From the NCBI RefSeq assembly GCF_014698825.1, contig NZ_JACJTT010000045.1, positions 1 through 43,026 on the forward strand: 43,026 nt of DNA. The letters are read 5' to 3'. Source of the DNA: Richelia sinica FACHB-800. GTDB taxonomy: Bacteria > Cyanobacteriota > Cyanobacteriia > Cyanobacteriales > Nostocaceae. Positions 9,565 through 16,865 of the stretch are shown here, piece by piece (the first letter of the stretch is position 1; the number at the start of each line of letters is the position of its first letter). The position numbers and the translations under genes were made by a program. The notes beneath the pieces were generated by a model. It was given only the letters and a program-made list of their open reading frames with translations. It ran no database searches and was not told where the DNA came from.

Positions 9565-9643
9565 AGACCAGTTGTCCTTCCGCTAGACGACTCCGGGATA
9601 AGCCCCGGAAGTGGGATTTGAACCCACGCAACAAAGTCCTGAT
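9565..9643 (-). ncRNA. Permuted tRNA-like unit 2 (3' half precedes 5' half)
   Basis: Reading the minus strand from 9643: ATCAG (possible anticodon-stem 3' strand), an 11-base variable region, a perfect T arm (GTGGG, loop TTCAAAT, CCCAC) and the acceptor 3' strand TTCCGGG. After only six bases (GCTTAT) comes CCCGGAG, which pairs with TTCCGGG (six Watson-Crick pairs plus one G-U). Next are TC and a canonical D arm, GTCT-AGCGGAA-GGAC. CTGGT (9571-9567) then pairs with ATCAG. All tRNA parts are present, but in circularly permuted order. The 11-base variable loop and the two bases between D arm and anticodon stem are less canonical than in unit 1. The anticodon cannot be assigned. It may instead be a decayed tRNA remnant. 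Confidence 0.5.
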
Positions 9644-9691
9644 GCAAGCGATTGACATTAGCCGCAATTATTTTAGCTTGAGCTTGAATGA

Positions 9692-9716
9692 TAGTCTAAA
9701 GCTAAAAATTAGACTA
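9692..9716 (-). other. Hairpin directly after the 5' half of tRNA-like unit 1
   Basis: On the minus strand TAGTCTAA and TTAGACTA form a perfect 8-bp stem around a 9-base loop. It begins at the base that would be U33 of unit 1 and lies in the 72 bases linking unit 1 to unit 2. It may define the 3' end of the unit 1 precursor. Confidence 0.5.
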
Positions 9717-9800
9717 ATAGCGTGCCTCTTCCAGTTGGGCTACTCTCCGTAACTATTGAGCGGAGAGGTGGGACTTGAACCGCACACTTAACGCTGTTTT
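9716..9800 (-). ncRNA. Permuted tRNA-like unit 1 (3' half precedes 5' half)
   Basis: Reading the minus strand from about 9800: AAAACAGCG (anticodon-loop bases and stem), variable loop TTAAGT, a T arm (GTG-C-GG, loop TTCAAGT, CCCAC, with one bulged C) and the acceptor 3' strand CTCTCCG. After 11 bases comes CGGAGAG, a perfect 7-bp partner. Then follow TA, a canonical D arm (GCC, loop with TGG, GGC), A26, and CGCTA followed by TT. CGCT pairs with AGCG from the upstream half. Acceptor, D, anticodon and T helices can therefore all form, with U33 and A37/A38 present, but only if the two halves are joined in permuted order. The break falls in the anticodon loop, so the anticodon is undetermined. 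No 5' half fits upstream, where a coding gene ends at 9820. Confidence 0.6.
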
Positions 9801-9819
9801 TAAACTCAATTCAAAACCA

Positions 9820-10239
9820 TTATATATCAAAAAGATAAGAAAAAATAGGAGTTGCTACGTCTTTTTTCTCCACTTCAATTGAGTTAGCAGTTTCACGGGC
9901 AAAGATAATAGCACGATTCAATTTATCCACTTTTTTCAGCAATTCATTTTGCTGGGAGCGTGTAATAGCTCCAGTGAATTTTACAGTTTTCCACTGACCT
10001 TCCGGGATATCTTCCGAGACTTCCTTAACCTGTGCTGGATGTTCTTTGGTTGCTTCATATAACACAACTGGTTTAGTAATTCGCTTAGTTTTGGTTGTGT
10101 ATTTAGCTTCTGTAGAATAACAATCCAGTTGATTATTCTCTATCCAAACCTCTGTAATATCTTGCACAGGTAAAGCTTGGATAAAAGTCTTAATATCTTG
10201 CAATTGTTTTTCCAAGAATAACAGATAAGATACAGGCAC
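9820..10239 (-). CDS. Hypothetical protein, conserved-looking, probably 5'-damaged
   Basis: A 139-residue soluble protein from a GTG at 10239. It is rich in Lys, Glu and Thr and has no membrane segment or signal peptide. I do not recognise the family. Features are FLEKQLQDIKTFIQALP near the start, VWIENNQLDCYSTEAKY, and a C-terminal helix-rich part (QQNELLKKVDKLNRAI). The same frame stays open and protein-like for about 36 codons upstream of the GTG, up to a TAG just behind a strong AAGGAGG site, so the GTG is probably not the ancestral start (see the next feature). The gene ends 20 bases before the tRNA-like region on the same strand, so the two could be co-transcribed. Confidence 0.6.
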   Translation of the reverse strand: MPVSYLLFLEKQLQDIKTFIQALPVQDITEVWIENNQLDCYSTEAKYTTKTKRITKPVVLYEATKEHPAQVKEVSEDIPEGQWKTVKFTGAITRSQQNELLKKVDKLNRAIIFARETANSIEVEKKDVATPIFSYLFDI

Positions 10240-10369
10240 ATCGCGTAAAAGGGTAGTTTCTCCTACAATGATGTCTGCTTTAGCCTGGGTATTGCCCCAG
10301 TCTTGTGTTGCGGCAATATTAAATAGTTCTGATAGTTTATGTAAAGTCTAGTTTTCAAATCGCCTCCTT
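10240..10369 (-). pseudogene. Apparent lost start: coding-like 5' extension behind a strong RBS
   Basis: Upstream of the GTG at 10239 the frame reads TLHKLSELFNIAATQDWGNT and on to LLRD without a stop or an ATG, back to a TAG at 10350-10348. An AAGGAGG ribosome site (10369-10363) lies 12 bases before that TAG. A 2-base deletion turning CTAATGACT into CTAGACT would explain the loss of the start codon. Translation may now begin at the GTG, at a non-standard codon, or not at all. Confidence 0.5.
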
Positions 10370-10667
10370 AAGAAAAAACACGAGATTTTTATTAATATTT
10401 ATAAATCTAAGTAATTACAATTTCAGGACTTACGCAAAATATTTCTGAAACTCTCTTTCCTTCCTTTCCTTCGTGGTTTATTATTTCGTAACTTGCGCGT
10501 AACCCCTAAATTTTAATCTCAATCTTGAGAAAGATGTGTTTTATATAGCTAATTTTGTATTTATTAGTTACCAGTAATCATCATGCAATTTGTATTTTTG
10601 TATGTTTGTGATTTTTTCTATAACTTTTAGCTTATTCCTAAAGAAATCCTATTATTAGGAGAGCTTC
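10370..10667. other. Intergenic region upstream of the oxidase operon, with a degenerate repeat
   Basis: An AT-rich gap between divergent genes. The segment about 10424-10503 starts with GGACTTACGCAAAA and ends with TTGCGCGTAAC, an imperfect inverted pair of the kind scattered in Nostoc-type genomes. I looked for an NtcA site (GTA-N8-TAC) and did not find a convincing one. AGGAGAG at about 10657-10663 is the ribosome site of the next gene. Confidence 0.35.
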
Positions 10668-11186
10668 ATGCTGGCTCTACAGTTAAATAGTGAGAATCTG
10701 CCATATCCTGACCCAATTCATCCCATCATTGTGCATTTTGTAATTGCAATGGTGTTGTTTTCTTTTTTTTGTGATGTAGTGGGTTATTTTGCTCACAATG
10801 TGCGTTTGTTAGAGGTTGGTTTTTGGAATATGTTTGTGGCAGCGATCGCTATTTTTGTGGCGATCATTTTTGGGCAGTTGGAAGCCGGTCTGGCGAACAT
10901 TTACCCAGCCGTCCAGCCTACATTGAATTTTCACACTGTTATGGGTTGGTCTTTGGGAGCGATGGTGGCAGCAATTACTGCTTGGCGATTTGTCATTCGC
11001 GATCGCCTACTGCGGTCGAAACGCGATCGCAACCCCCTCAAACTGTCTCCCGCATACCTCGGCGTTGCCACATTCTTAGTTTGTCTAGTTTTATTGCAAG
11101 TATATCTAGGAAGTAAGCTGTTTTGGGTCTACGGATTGCACGTTGAGCCTGTTGTGGAAGCTATGAGGCAAGGCATATCACCATGA
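10668..11186 (+). CDS. DUF2231 membrane protein A of the oxidase operon
   Basis: A 172-residue integral membrane protein with four predicted membrane segments. The N-terminal motif PDPIHPIIVHFVIAMVLFSFF is typical of the DUF2231 family, with His residues at the membrane edge. The ATG follows AGGAGAG at good spacing. Its stop overlaps the next start by four bases (ATGA), so the two are translationally coupled. It is the first gene of a run leading into oxidase subunits II, I and III. Such pairs are known upstream of cyanobacterial cox operons, but their role (assembly or haem/quinol binding) is not established. Confidence 0.8.
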   Translation: MLALQLNSENLPYPDPIHPIIVHFVIAMVLFSFFCDVVGYFAHNVRLLEVGFWNMFVAAIAIFVAIIFGQLEAGLANIYPAVQPTLNFHTVMGWSLGAMVAAITAWRFVIRDRLLRSKRDRNPLKLSPAYLGVATFLVCLVLLQVYLGSKLFWVYGLHVEPVVEAMRQGISP

Positions 11187-11788
11187 ACTCCCAACTAATT
11201 GAGCAATTAAGACTGAGATTAGGCGTTAATGGATTGCCCTACGAAATCCCTATGCACCCAAAATTGGTGCATCTAACATTAGGCTTATTTATCATTGCCA
11301 TCTTATTTGACATAGCAGGAGCTATTTTTCCCATAGAGAAACCCATCTTTAAATTCTTGGGTTTAACTGCCATTCGTTCTGGCTTCTTTGATGTTGGCTG
11401 GTACAACCTACTAGGGGCTGCTGTTGTGACTTTTTTCACCGTTGGATTTGGTTTTTTCGAGTTACTACTAGCCAACCCACCAATTAATCAAAAGAGTGAT
11501 TGGGGCTTAAATGCCTCTTGGACAATGCTGTTACATGGCTTGGGTGGTGTGGTGTTGTTGGGGGCGATTGTCGCTATGACGGTGTGGCGAGGTTTGCAAC
11601 GCTACCACTGGCGTAAAGATACTGTCATACAGGTGCAGCGGGGCTACTTGTTGGTAGGCATTGCTATGCTGGGTATTTTGTATATTCACGGAACTTTAGG
11701 AGGGCAATTAGGCGGAGAATTTGGTATTCATGTGACTGCTGCTCAGTTAATCCAAGATAGTGCCAATCCAAATTTATTACCTAAATAA
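11183..11788 (+). CDS. DUF2231 membrane protein B of the oxidase operon
   Basis: A 201-residue paralogue of the preceding gene, with the motif YEIPMHPKLVHLTLGLFIIAILFD and four membrane segments. It also carries a conserved LHGLGGVVLLGAIVAM stretch and a histidine-containing end (GIHVTAAQL). It overlaps the upstream gene by four bases and precedes the subunit II gene by 20 bases. The two DUF2231 proteins may form a heterodimer in the membrane; this is inferred from pairing and size. Confidence 0.8.
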   Translation: MNSQLIEQLRLRLGVNGLPYEIPMHPKLVHLTLGLFIIAILFDIAGAIFPIEKPIFKFLGLTAIRSGFFDVGWYNLLGAAVVTFFTVGFGFFELLLANPPINQKSDWGLNASWTMLLHGLGGVVLLGAIVAMTVWRGLQRYHWRKDTVIQVQRGYLLVGIAMLGILYIHGTLGGQLGGEFGIHVTAAQLIQDSANPNLLPK

Positions 11789-11808
11789 AGGAAAATTTAG
11801 CAAATTTT

Positions 11809-12738
11809 ATGTCTAAATTTTTAGAATATTTGTTAATAGCTGGTTTTATTGCTGTACTGCTCGTTGTTAGTCATTGGATTGGTCAGCAGGCTTACGCTTG
11901 GATGCCTATTGAAGCTACAGAAGAAGCGCAAAAAGTAGATGCTTTATTTAGCTTCTTAGTCTCAATTGGTGCGTTTATTATACTTGGGCTTGTGGGGATG
12001 ATGCTATTTTCAATATTATTCTTTCGCGCACCTGCTAATGATTACAGTGAAGGACATCCATCTAGAGGAGATATCAAGTTAGAAATTTTATGGACGGCTG
12101 CGCCAACTGTATTAGTGTTGTGGCTAGCTTTCCAAGGACTCAATATTTATCAGCAATTAAATATTTTGGGTTTACAACAAATTGTGCATTTGCTTACACC
12201 TTGGGAATCTCAACCAGCTTATGCCGTATCAGCTGTATCAATTGATGAACCACCTAAACCTGCGGCAGAAACCGTAGATGTGTTCGTCAAGCAGTGGGAT
12301 TGGTCTTTTCGCTATGCCAATAATGTTATCAGTCCTGAATTACACTTACCTGTCAATTTTCGCACTCGCCTAAATCTGCACGCGCAAGATGTACTTCATA
12401 GTTTTTACGTCCCTGATTTTCGCTTACAGCAGTATGTTGTCCCTGGACGTGACATTGAGATTGTAGTGACACCCATTCGTATAGGTAAATACACACTCAA
12501 AGATGCTCTATTTAGCGGCACTTACTTTGCTTTGATGGATGCGAATGTACAGGTTGAATCTCTAGAACAATATCACCAGTGGCTTGCCCAAGCGGAACAA
12601 GAACCTCCAACTATTCAAAATCAAGCAATTGCTGAATATAATCAACCGCCAAAAACACTATTTAAGAGTGGTTGGTATACTATCGCGCCCAATCAAGAGG
12701 TTATTGCCCGCCAAAGGAAAGTTACTAATGACACATGA
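11809..12738 (+). CDS. coxB: Heme-copper oxidase subunit II without a CuA site (quinol-oxidase type)
   Basis: A 309-residue subunit with two N-terminal membrane helices (about 5-25 and 45-70), a conserved EILWTAAPTVLVLWLAF helix and a C-terminal cupredoxin domain (QWDWSF, DVLHSFYVPDF, VPGRDIEIVVTPIRIGKY). In true cytochrome c oxidases the following segment reads C-x3-C-x3-H and ligates CuA. Here it reads TLKDALFSGTYFALM, so both Cys and the His are replaced (Asp, Ser, Phe). The site cannot bind CuA, so electrons probably come from plastoquinol, as in the cyanobacterial ARTO/Cox3 oxidases. It overlaps coxA by 11 bases. Confidence 0.9.
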   Translation: MSKFLEYLLIAGFIAVLLVVSHWIGQQAYAWMPIEATEEAQKVDALFSFLVSIGAFIILGLVGMMLFSILFFRAPANDYSEGHPSRGDIKLEILWTAAPTVLVLWLAFQGLNIYQQLNILGLQQIVHLLTPWESQPAYAVSAVSIDEPPKPAAETVDVFVKQWDWSFRYANNVISPELHLPVNFRTRLNLHAQDVLHSFYVPDFRLQQYVVPGRDIEIVVTPIRIGKYTLKDALFSGTYFALMDANVQVESLEQYHQWLAQAEQEPPTIQNQAIAEYNQPPKTLFKSGWYTIAPNQEVIARQRKVTNDT

Positions 12739-14407
12739 CTCTTTAGAAACAACACCTCAAACCGAGCCAGAAAATAACTGGAAAAACTACTTCGGCTTCA
12801 ACACTGATCATAAGGTGATCGGTGTGCAGTACATGGTAACGACTTTCATTTTCTTCTTGATTGGTGGACTTTTGGCGATGCTCATCCGCGCTGAATTGAT
12901 TACACCGCCATCAAATTTGCTAGATCGTCCTCTGTATAACGGCTTATTCACCCTGCACGGGACAATCATGATTTTTCTATGGATTATCCCCTTTAATGCA
13001 GGTCTTGCTAACTACTTAGTACCATTGATGTTGGGAGCGCGGGATATGGCGTTTCCTCTGGTCAACGCTATCTCTTTTTGGATGATTCCACCAGCGGGTG
13101 TTTTATTACTATCTAGCTTCTTTCTTCCCAATGGTACAGCACAATCAGGCTGGTGGTCTTATCCGCCAATTAGTCTGCAAATTCCGCCTGGTCAGCCAAT
13201 TAACGGTGAATTTATTTGGATTCTGAGTTTAGTCATTATCGGCATCTCATCCATTATGGGGGCTGTTAACTTTGTCTCTACCATTTTTTGGATGCGCGCC
13301 CCAGGTATGACCTTCTTCCGAATGCCTGTTTTTGTTTGGTCAGTTTTCAGCGCCCAGTTGTTGCAGCTAGTGAATTTACCTTCTCTCACTGGTGCATTGA
13401 TATTGCTGTTATTTGATCTCAATTTCGGCACACAATTCTTTAAACCCTTAGAGAATGGCGACCCCATCATTTACCAGCATCTCTTCTGGTTCTACTCCCA
13501 CCCCGCAGTATACATCATGGCATTACCAGCATTTGGTATTTTTGCCGAAGTTCTGCCAGCATTTTCCCGCAATCCTTTATTTGGCTATCGCTCATTGGCT
13601 GTTGCTTCTTTAGGCATCGCCATCGTTAGCATTTTCGTATGGGTGCATCATATGTTTACCAGTGCTACCCCTAGCTGGATGCGGATATTATTTATGTTTA
13701 CTTCCATGTTGGTTGCTGTACCCACTGGTGTAAAGGCATTTGGTTGGACGGCTACAGTTTGGAAGAGTAAGCTGCACTTGGAGACACCCATGCTGTTCGC
13801 CTTGGGAGGTGCAGCCATGTTTCTGCTTGGTGGTGTCACTGGTGTGATGCTGGCAGCTGTACCGTTTGATATTCACGTCCACAATACTTACTTTATAGTG
13901 GGACACTTCCACTACATTGTCTTTAATACCATCACAATGGCAATCTTTGCCGCCATTTACTTCTGGTTTCCCAAAATTACCGGACGGATGTACGCCGAAG
14001 GTTGGGGAAAATTACATTTTTGGTTAACCTTTATTGGTGCGAACCTGACATTCTTCCCCATGCTTCCCCTCGGTTTACAGGGAATGGTACGCCGAATTTC
14101 CTCCTATGAACCAGAGTATCAAGGATGGAATATTGTTGCTAGTTTAGGTGCATTTTTACTGGGAGTATCTACACTGCCCTTTATTGGCAACATGGTGGGG
14201 TCTTTATTATACGGACAGAGAGCAGTTAATAATCCCTGGCACGCTACCGGACTGGAATGGACAACAACTTCTCCACCACCACGGGAGAATTTTGCAGAGA
14301 TTCCCGTAGTGAAAAGACCACCTTACGACTACGGCGATCCTAAATATTCAGTCATAGAACCTAATGAGTCAGAAGAAGAAAGGCGTAGAGAAATATGGGA
14401 GAGATAA
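12728..14407 (+). CDS. coxA: Heme-copper oxidase subunit I
   Basis: About 559 residues from the ATG at 12728, which lies inside the end of coxB with AAAGGAAA as ribosome site. A longer in-frame start at 12584 would run through coxB and is unlikely. All catalytic histidines are visible: the low-spin haem ligand in FTLHGTIMIFLW, the CuB ligand and cross-linked Tyr in SHPAVYIMALPAFGI, the HH pair in VWVHHMFTSATP, and the high-spin and low-spin haem ligands in VGHFHYIVF. Twelve membrane helices fit. It reduces oxygen to water and pumps protons. With the CuA-less subunit II it is probably a quinol oxidase. Confidence 0.95.
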   Translation: MTHDSLETTPQTEPENNWKNYFGFNTDHKVIGVQYMVTTFIFFLIGGLLAMLIRAELITPPSNLLDRPLYNGLFTLHGTIMIFLWIIPFNAGLANYLVPLMLGARDMAFPLVNAISFWMIPPAGVLLLSSFFLPNGTAQSGWWSYPPISLQIPPGQPINGEFIWILSLVIIGISSIMGAVNFVSTIFWMRAPGMTFFRMPVFVWSVFSAQLLQLVNLPSLTGALILLLFDLNFGTQFFKPLENGDPIIYQHLFWFYSHPAVYIMALPAFGIFAEVLPAFSRNPLFGYRSLAVASLGIAIVSIFVWVHHMFTSATPSWMRILFMFTSMLVAVPTGVKAFGWTATVWKSKLHLETPMLFALGGAAMFLLGGVTGVMLAAVPFDIHVHNTYFIVGHFHYIVFNTITMAIFAAIYFWFPKITGRMYAEGWGKLHFWLTFIGANLTFFPMLPLGLQGMVRRISSYEPEYQGWNIVASLGAFLLGVSTLPFIGNMVGSLLYGQRAVNNPWHATGLEWTTTSPPPRENFAEIPVVKRPPYDYGDPKYSVIEPNESEEERRREIWER

Positions 14408-14434
14408 TCACCATTAATACTCAATAACTGATAT

Positions 14435-15103
14435 ATGAACCGTCGAACTATTTACATAGATGAAAGTCCTATCCGTTTTGAAAAGTGGCGGAAATATTTA
14501 CCGACTTGGCTCAAGCGATTCTTGCCTAGTAGTGGTGGTAAAGCTGAAGACCATCATGGCAAAGCAATTTTCGGATTTGTCGTATTTCTACTATCGGAAA
14601 GCATCATTTTTTTGAGTTTTATCTTTACATACATTGCTTTGCGATTAACACACTCAGGAAATTGGCTACCACCTGGTATTTCCAGTCCGGAATTATCTAC
14701 CCTTGTGATTGTTAACTCGGTAGTTTTACTATCGAGTAGCTTTGTAATTCAACCGGCTGAAAATGCTCTTCAGCGTGGCAGATTAAATAAATTTCGCTGG
14801 CTGTGGTTGATAACAATTTGTATGGGAACTTTCTTCTTAATCAGTCAAGGAATTGAATGGAGTAAGTTAGATTTTGGGTTAAGTACCGGATTAGTAGGTT
14901 CTACATTCTACCTCTTAACAGGTTTCCACGGTTTACACGTTCTTGCTGGTGTAATTCTCCAGGTAATTATGCTGATTCGTTCTTTCATTCCAGGTAATTA
15001 CGATAAAGGTCATTTTGGTGCAAGCGCGACCACTTTGTTTTGGCATTTTGTTGATATAGTTTGGGTTTTTCTGTTTTCACTGCTTTACTTGTGGACAGCA
15101 TAA
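14435..15103 (+). CDS. coxC: Heme-copper oxidase subunit III
   Basis: A 222-residue protein with five predicted membrane segments and the subunit III hallmarks FLLSESIIFLSFIFTYIALR, LLTGFHGLHVLAGV and FWHFVDIVWVFLFSLLYLW. It stabilises subunit I and has no redox centre of its own. It follows coxA by 27 bases in the same operon. A soluble N-terminal extension of about 45 residues (KWRKYLPTWLKRFLP) precedes the first helix. Confidence 0.92.
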   Translation: MNRRTIYIDESPIRFEKWRKYLPTWLKRFLPSSGGKAEDHHGKAIFGFVVFLLSESIIFLSFIFTYIALRLTHSGNWLPPGISSPELSTLVIVNSVVLLSSSFVIQPAENALQRGRLNKFRWLWLITICMGTFFLISQGIEWSKLDFGLSTGLVGSTFYLLTGFHGLHVLAGVILQVIMLIRSFIPGNYDKGHFGASATTLFWHFVDIVWVFLFSLLYLWTA

Positions 15104-15146
15104 AAAGATTAAAAAAATAAATTTTAGGAATAATAGGAATAATTTG

Positions 15147-15386
15147 ATGAATTTACTAACGCAAGAATTACCATCTCCGCGGTCAATGGAAGAAGCTCCA
15201 GCGCCAGGCAAAAACCAAGATCAACTGATTGCACGTGGGTTACAAAAAGAGCAGTACATTGGCATTTTTGGGCTAGCGATCGCCTTGATTGCTGCTGTAG
15301 GTTTGTTGAGTCGCCGAGTTGAATATGCGATTATCTTTGCCTTTTTTATTAGTGCAATTCTTATTGCTTTCTTTTTATTTATATAA
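15147..15386 (+). CDS. Small membrane protein of the oxidase operon
   Basis: About 80 residues. The ATG at 15147 sits behind AGGAATAATAGGAA; a TTG just before it is a less likely start. A soluble N-terminus of about 37 residues (PSPRSMEEAPAPGKNQ) is followed by two membrane segments (IGIFGLAIALIAAVGLL and YAIIFAFFISAILIAFFLFI). Its position after coxC and its size suggest a small subunit-IV-like or assembly protein; no family motif is evident. Confidence 0.7.
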   Translation: MNLLTQELPSPRSMEEAPAPGKNQDQLIARGLQKEQYIGIFGLAIALIAAVGLLSRRVEYAIIFAFFISAILIAFFLFI

Positions 15387-15429
15387 CAAGTTACTCATTC
15401 TCTAGTCCCCAATAATCAATAGAGTTTTT

Positions 15430-16797
15430 ATGAACAGTCCAGTTTATCAAACTGTAATTGTCGGTGGTGGTTTTACCGGATTATTTACAGCATTACATTT
15501 AGCTCATGCACACTATCTCCGCTCAGTAATTTTGATTGATAAAAATGAACGCTTCTGTTTTAAACCATTACTTTATGAATATTTTGATGGCGAAATGGAT
15601 AGCTTTCAAGTAGTACCGCGCTTTGCAGAATTACTTCACGGTAGTGGCGTGATTTTTGTCCAAGATACAGTGCAATCTATAGACCTGTATCAAAAGCAAG
15701 TAAAATTAGGTTCTGGTGATGCCTACCAATACAGTAATTTAGTATTAGCCCTGGGTAGTGTTACTGGCTATCATCATGTTAAAGGTGCAAAAGAAAACGC
15801 CTTTCCTTTTTGGACACAAGCTGATGCGATCGCACTCGATAAACACTTACGCGAGTGTTTACACCAAGCAGTCCAAACGGAAGATATAGAACAACGCCGA
15901 AAGCTATTAACTGTAGTCGTAGTTGGTGGTGGACCTAGTGGTGTAGAAATGGCTGCTACACTAGCAGACTTTCTCCCCCATTGGTATACAGCTTTAGGAG
16001 GAAATCCGGCTGAAATTAGAGTGATTCTCCTCAATCATGGTCAAGAAATTTTAGAAGGCGATATTAACGATTTACTGCGCCAAATTGCTGAACAGGAACT
16101 ACAAAAACGTAGTGTAAAAATTGAAATTATTACAGGGGCAGAAGCTACTGCTGTTCAGGCGATCGCTATTGAATATAAACACAATAATGAAGTTAAAATC
16201 TTACCAACACACACAACAATTTGGGCTGCTGGTACTTCTACCCATCCTTTAATCAAAAACTTACCAATTTCCCAAGAAAATCGAGATCATCATGGTCGTC
16301 TCTTAGTAACTCCCACAATGCAATTGCTCGACTTTCCAGAAGTATTTGCAGGTGGCGATTGTGCAGATGTTCAAGATACTTCCCTACCACCTACCGCCCA
16401 AGTTGCCTATCAACAAGGAGCGAATATTGCTCAAAATTTGAAAACACTTGCTCTCGGAGAAGACCCCAAACCAACTAAAGTAAATATTCGAGGGACTCTC
16501 TTAAAACTGGGTTTAAATGATGCGGCTGCTAACTTATTTAATGTTTTTGAGGTTACTGGTGAAACTGCACATTTAATTCGTCAAGGCACATATTTAACAT
16601 TATTACCAACACCAATTCATGACTTTAAAGCTGCAACGGAATGGCTAGATGAAGAAATTTTTCATCACCATATCGATTCTCACGATGTTAGTGACAAAGT
16701 GGTGCAAGCGGTGGAATTAGTGGGTGCTGGAGTTGTGGGTGTTTTAGTGGCGAGAAAATTATTAAAAATGTTAGGTGATGAAGAAAAGAGGGACTAA
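15430..16797 (+). CDS. Type II NAD(P)H dehydrogenase (NDH-2, Ndb-like)
   Basis: A 455-residue flavoprotein with two Rossmann motifs, TVIVGGGFTGLFTALHLA for FAD near the start and VVVVGGGPSGVEMAATLADF for NAD(P)H near residue 165. FAGGDCADV (the FAD-binding end motif) and PTAQVAYQQGANIAQNL are typical of NDH-2. It oxidises NADH and reduces quinone without pumping protons. The C-terminus has a hydrophobic helix (VELVGAGVVGVLVARKLL) suitable for membrane attachment. It follows the oxidase genes by 43 bases, so NDH-2, quinone and quinol oxidase would form a compact non-photosynthetic electron path. Confidence 0.9.
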   Translation: MNSPVYQTVIVGGGFTGLFTALHLAHAHYLRSVILIDKNERFCFKPLLYEYFDGEMDSFQVVPRFAELLHGSGVIFVQDTVQSIDLYQKQVKLGSGDAYQYSNLVLALGSVTGYHHVKGAKENAFPFWTQADAIALDKHLRECLHQAVQTEDIEQRRKLLTVVVVGGGPSGVEMAATLADFLPHWYTALGGNPAEIRVILLNHGQEILEGDINDLLRQIAEQELQKRSVKIEIITGAEATAVQAIAIEYKHNNEVKILPTHTTIWAAGTSTHPLIKNLPISQENRDHHGRLLVTPTMQLLDFPEVFAGGDCADVQDTSLPPTAQVAYQQGANIAQNLKTLALGEDPKPTKVNIRGTLLKLGLNDAAANLFNVFEVTGETAHLIRQGTYLTLLPTPIHDFKAATEWLDEEIFHHHIDSHDVSDKVVQAVELVGAGVVGVLVARKLLKMLGDEEKRD

Positions 16798-16813
16798 GAG
16801 GGTGTTGGAAACT

Positions 16814-16851
16814 AAAAATCCACTTACAGCAATTACTGTAAGTGGATTTTT
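16814..16851. terminator. Bidirectional terminator between NDH-2 gene and ssrA
   Basis: A perfect 16-bp stem, AAAAATCCACTTACAG with CTGTAAGTGGATTTTT, and a 6-base loop. The A-run and T-run flank the stem, so it can terminate the operon on the plus strand and tmRNA on the minus strand. Confidence 0.9.
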
Positions 16852-16865
16852 GGAGTTATTTTTAG

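Noticed and set aside
9643-9749. A normal-order tRNA made from the 5' half at 9749-9716 and the T arm at 9627-9604, with an intron-like 72 bases between
   Set aside because: Its acceptor strands (CGGAGAG and TTCCGGG) do not pair, while each pairs well with the neighbour in permuted order. The insert is also too short for a group I intron.
9565-9800. Two-piece tmRNA as explanation of the permuted tRNA-like parts
   Set aside because: A complete one-piece tmRNA lies at 16866-17251, there is no tag frame here, and both units have ordinary D arms, which tmRNA lacks.
10370-10667. NtcA-type site expected before a heterocyst-type oxidase operon
   Set aside because: I found no GTA-N8-TAC with a proper -10 box in the region.
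12584-12727. Extended N-terminus of oxidase subunit I starting at 12584
   Set aside because: The extra 48 codons overlap the coxB frame and encode lysine-rich sequence unlike subunit I; the ATG at 12728 has a good ribosome site.
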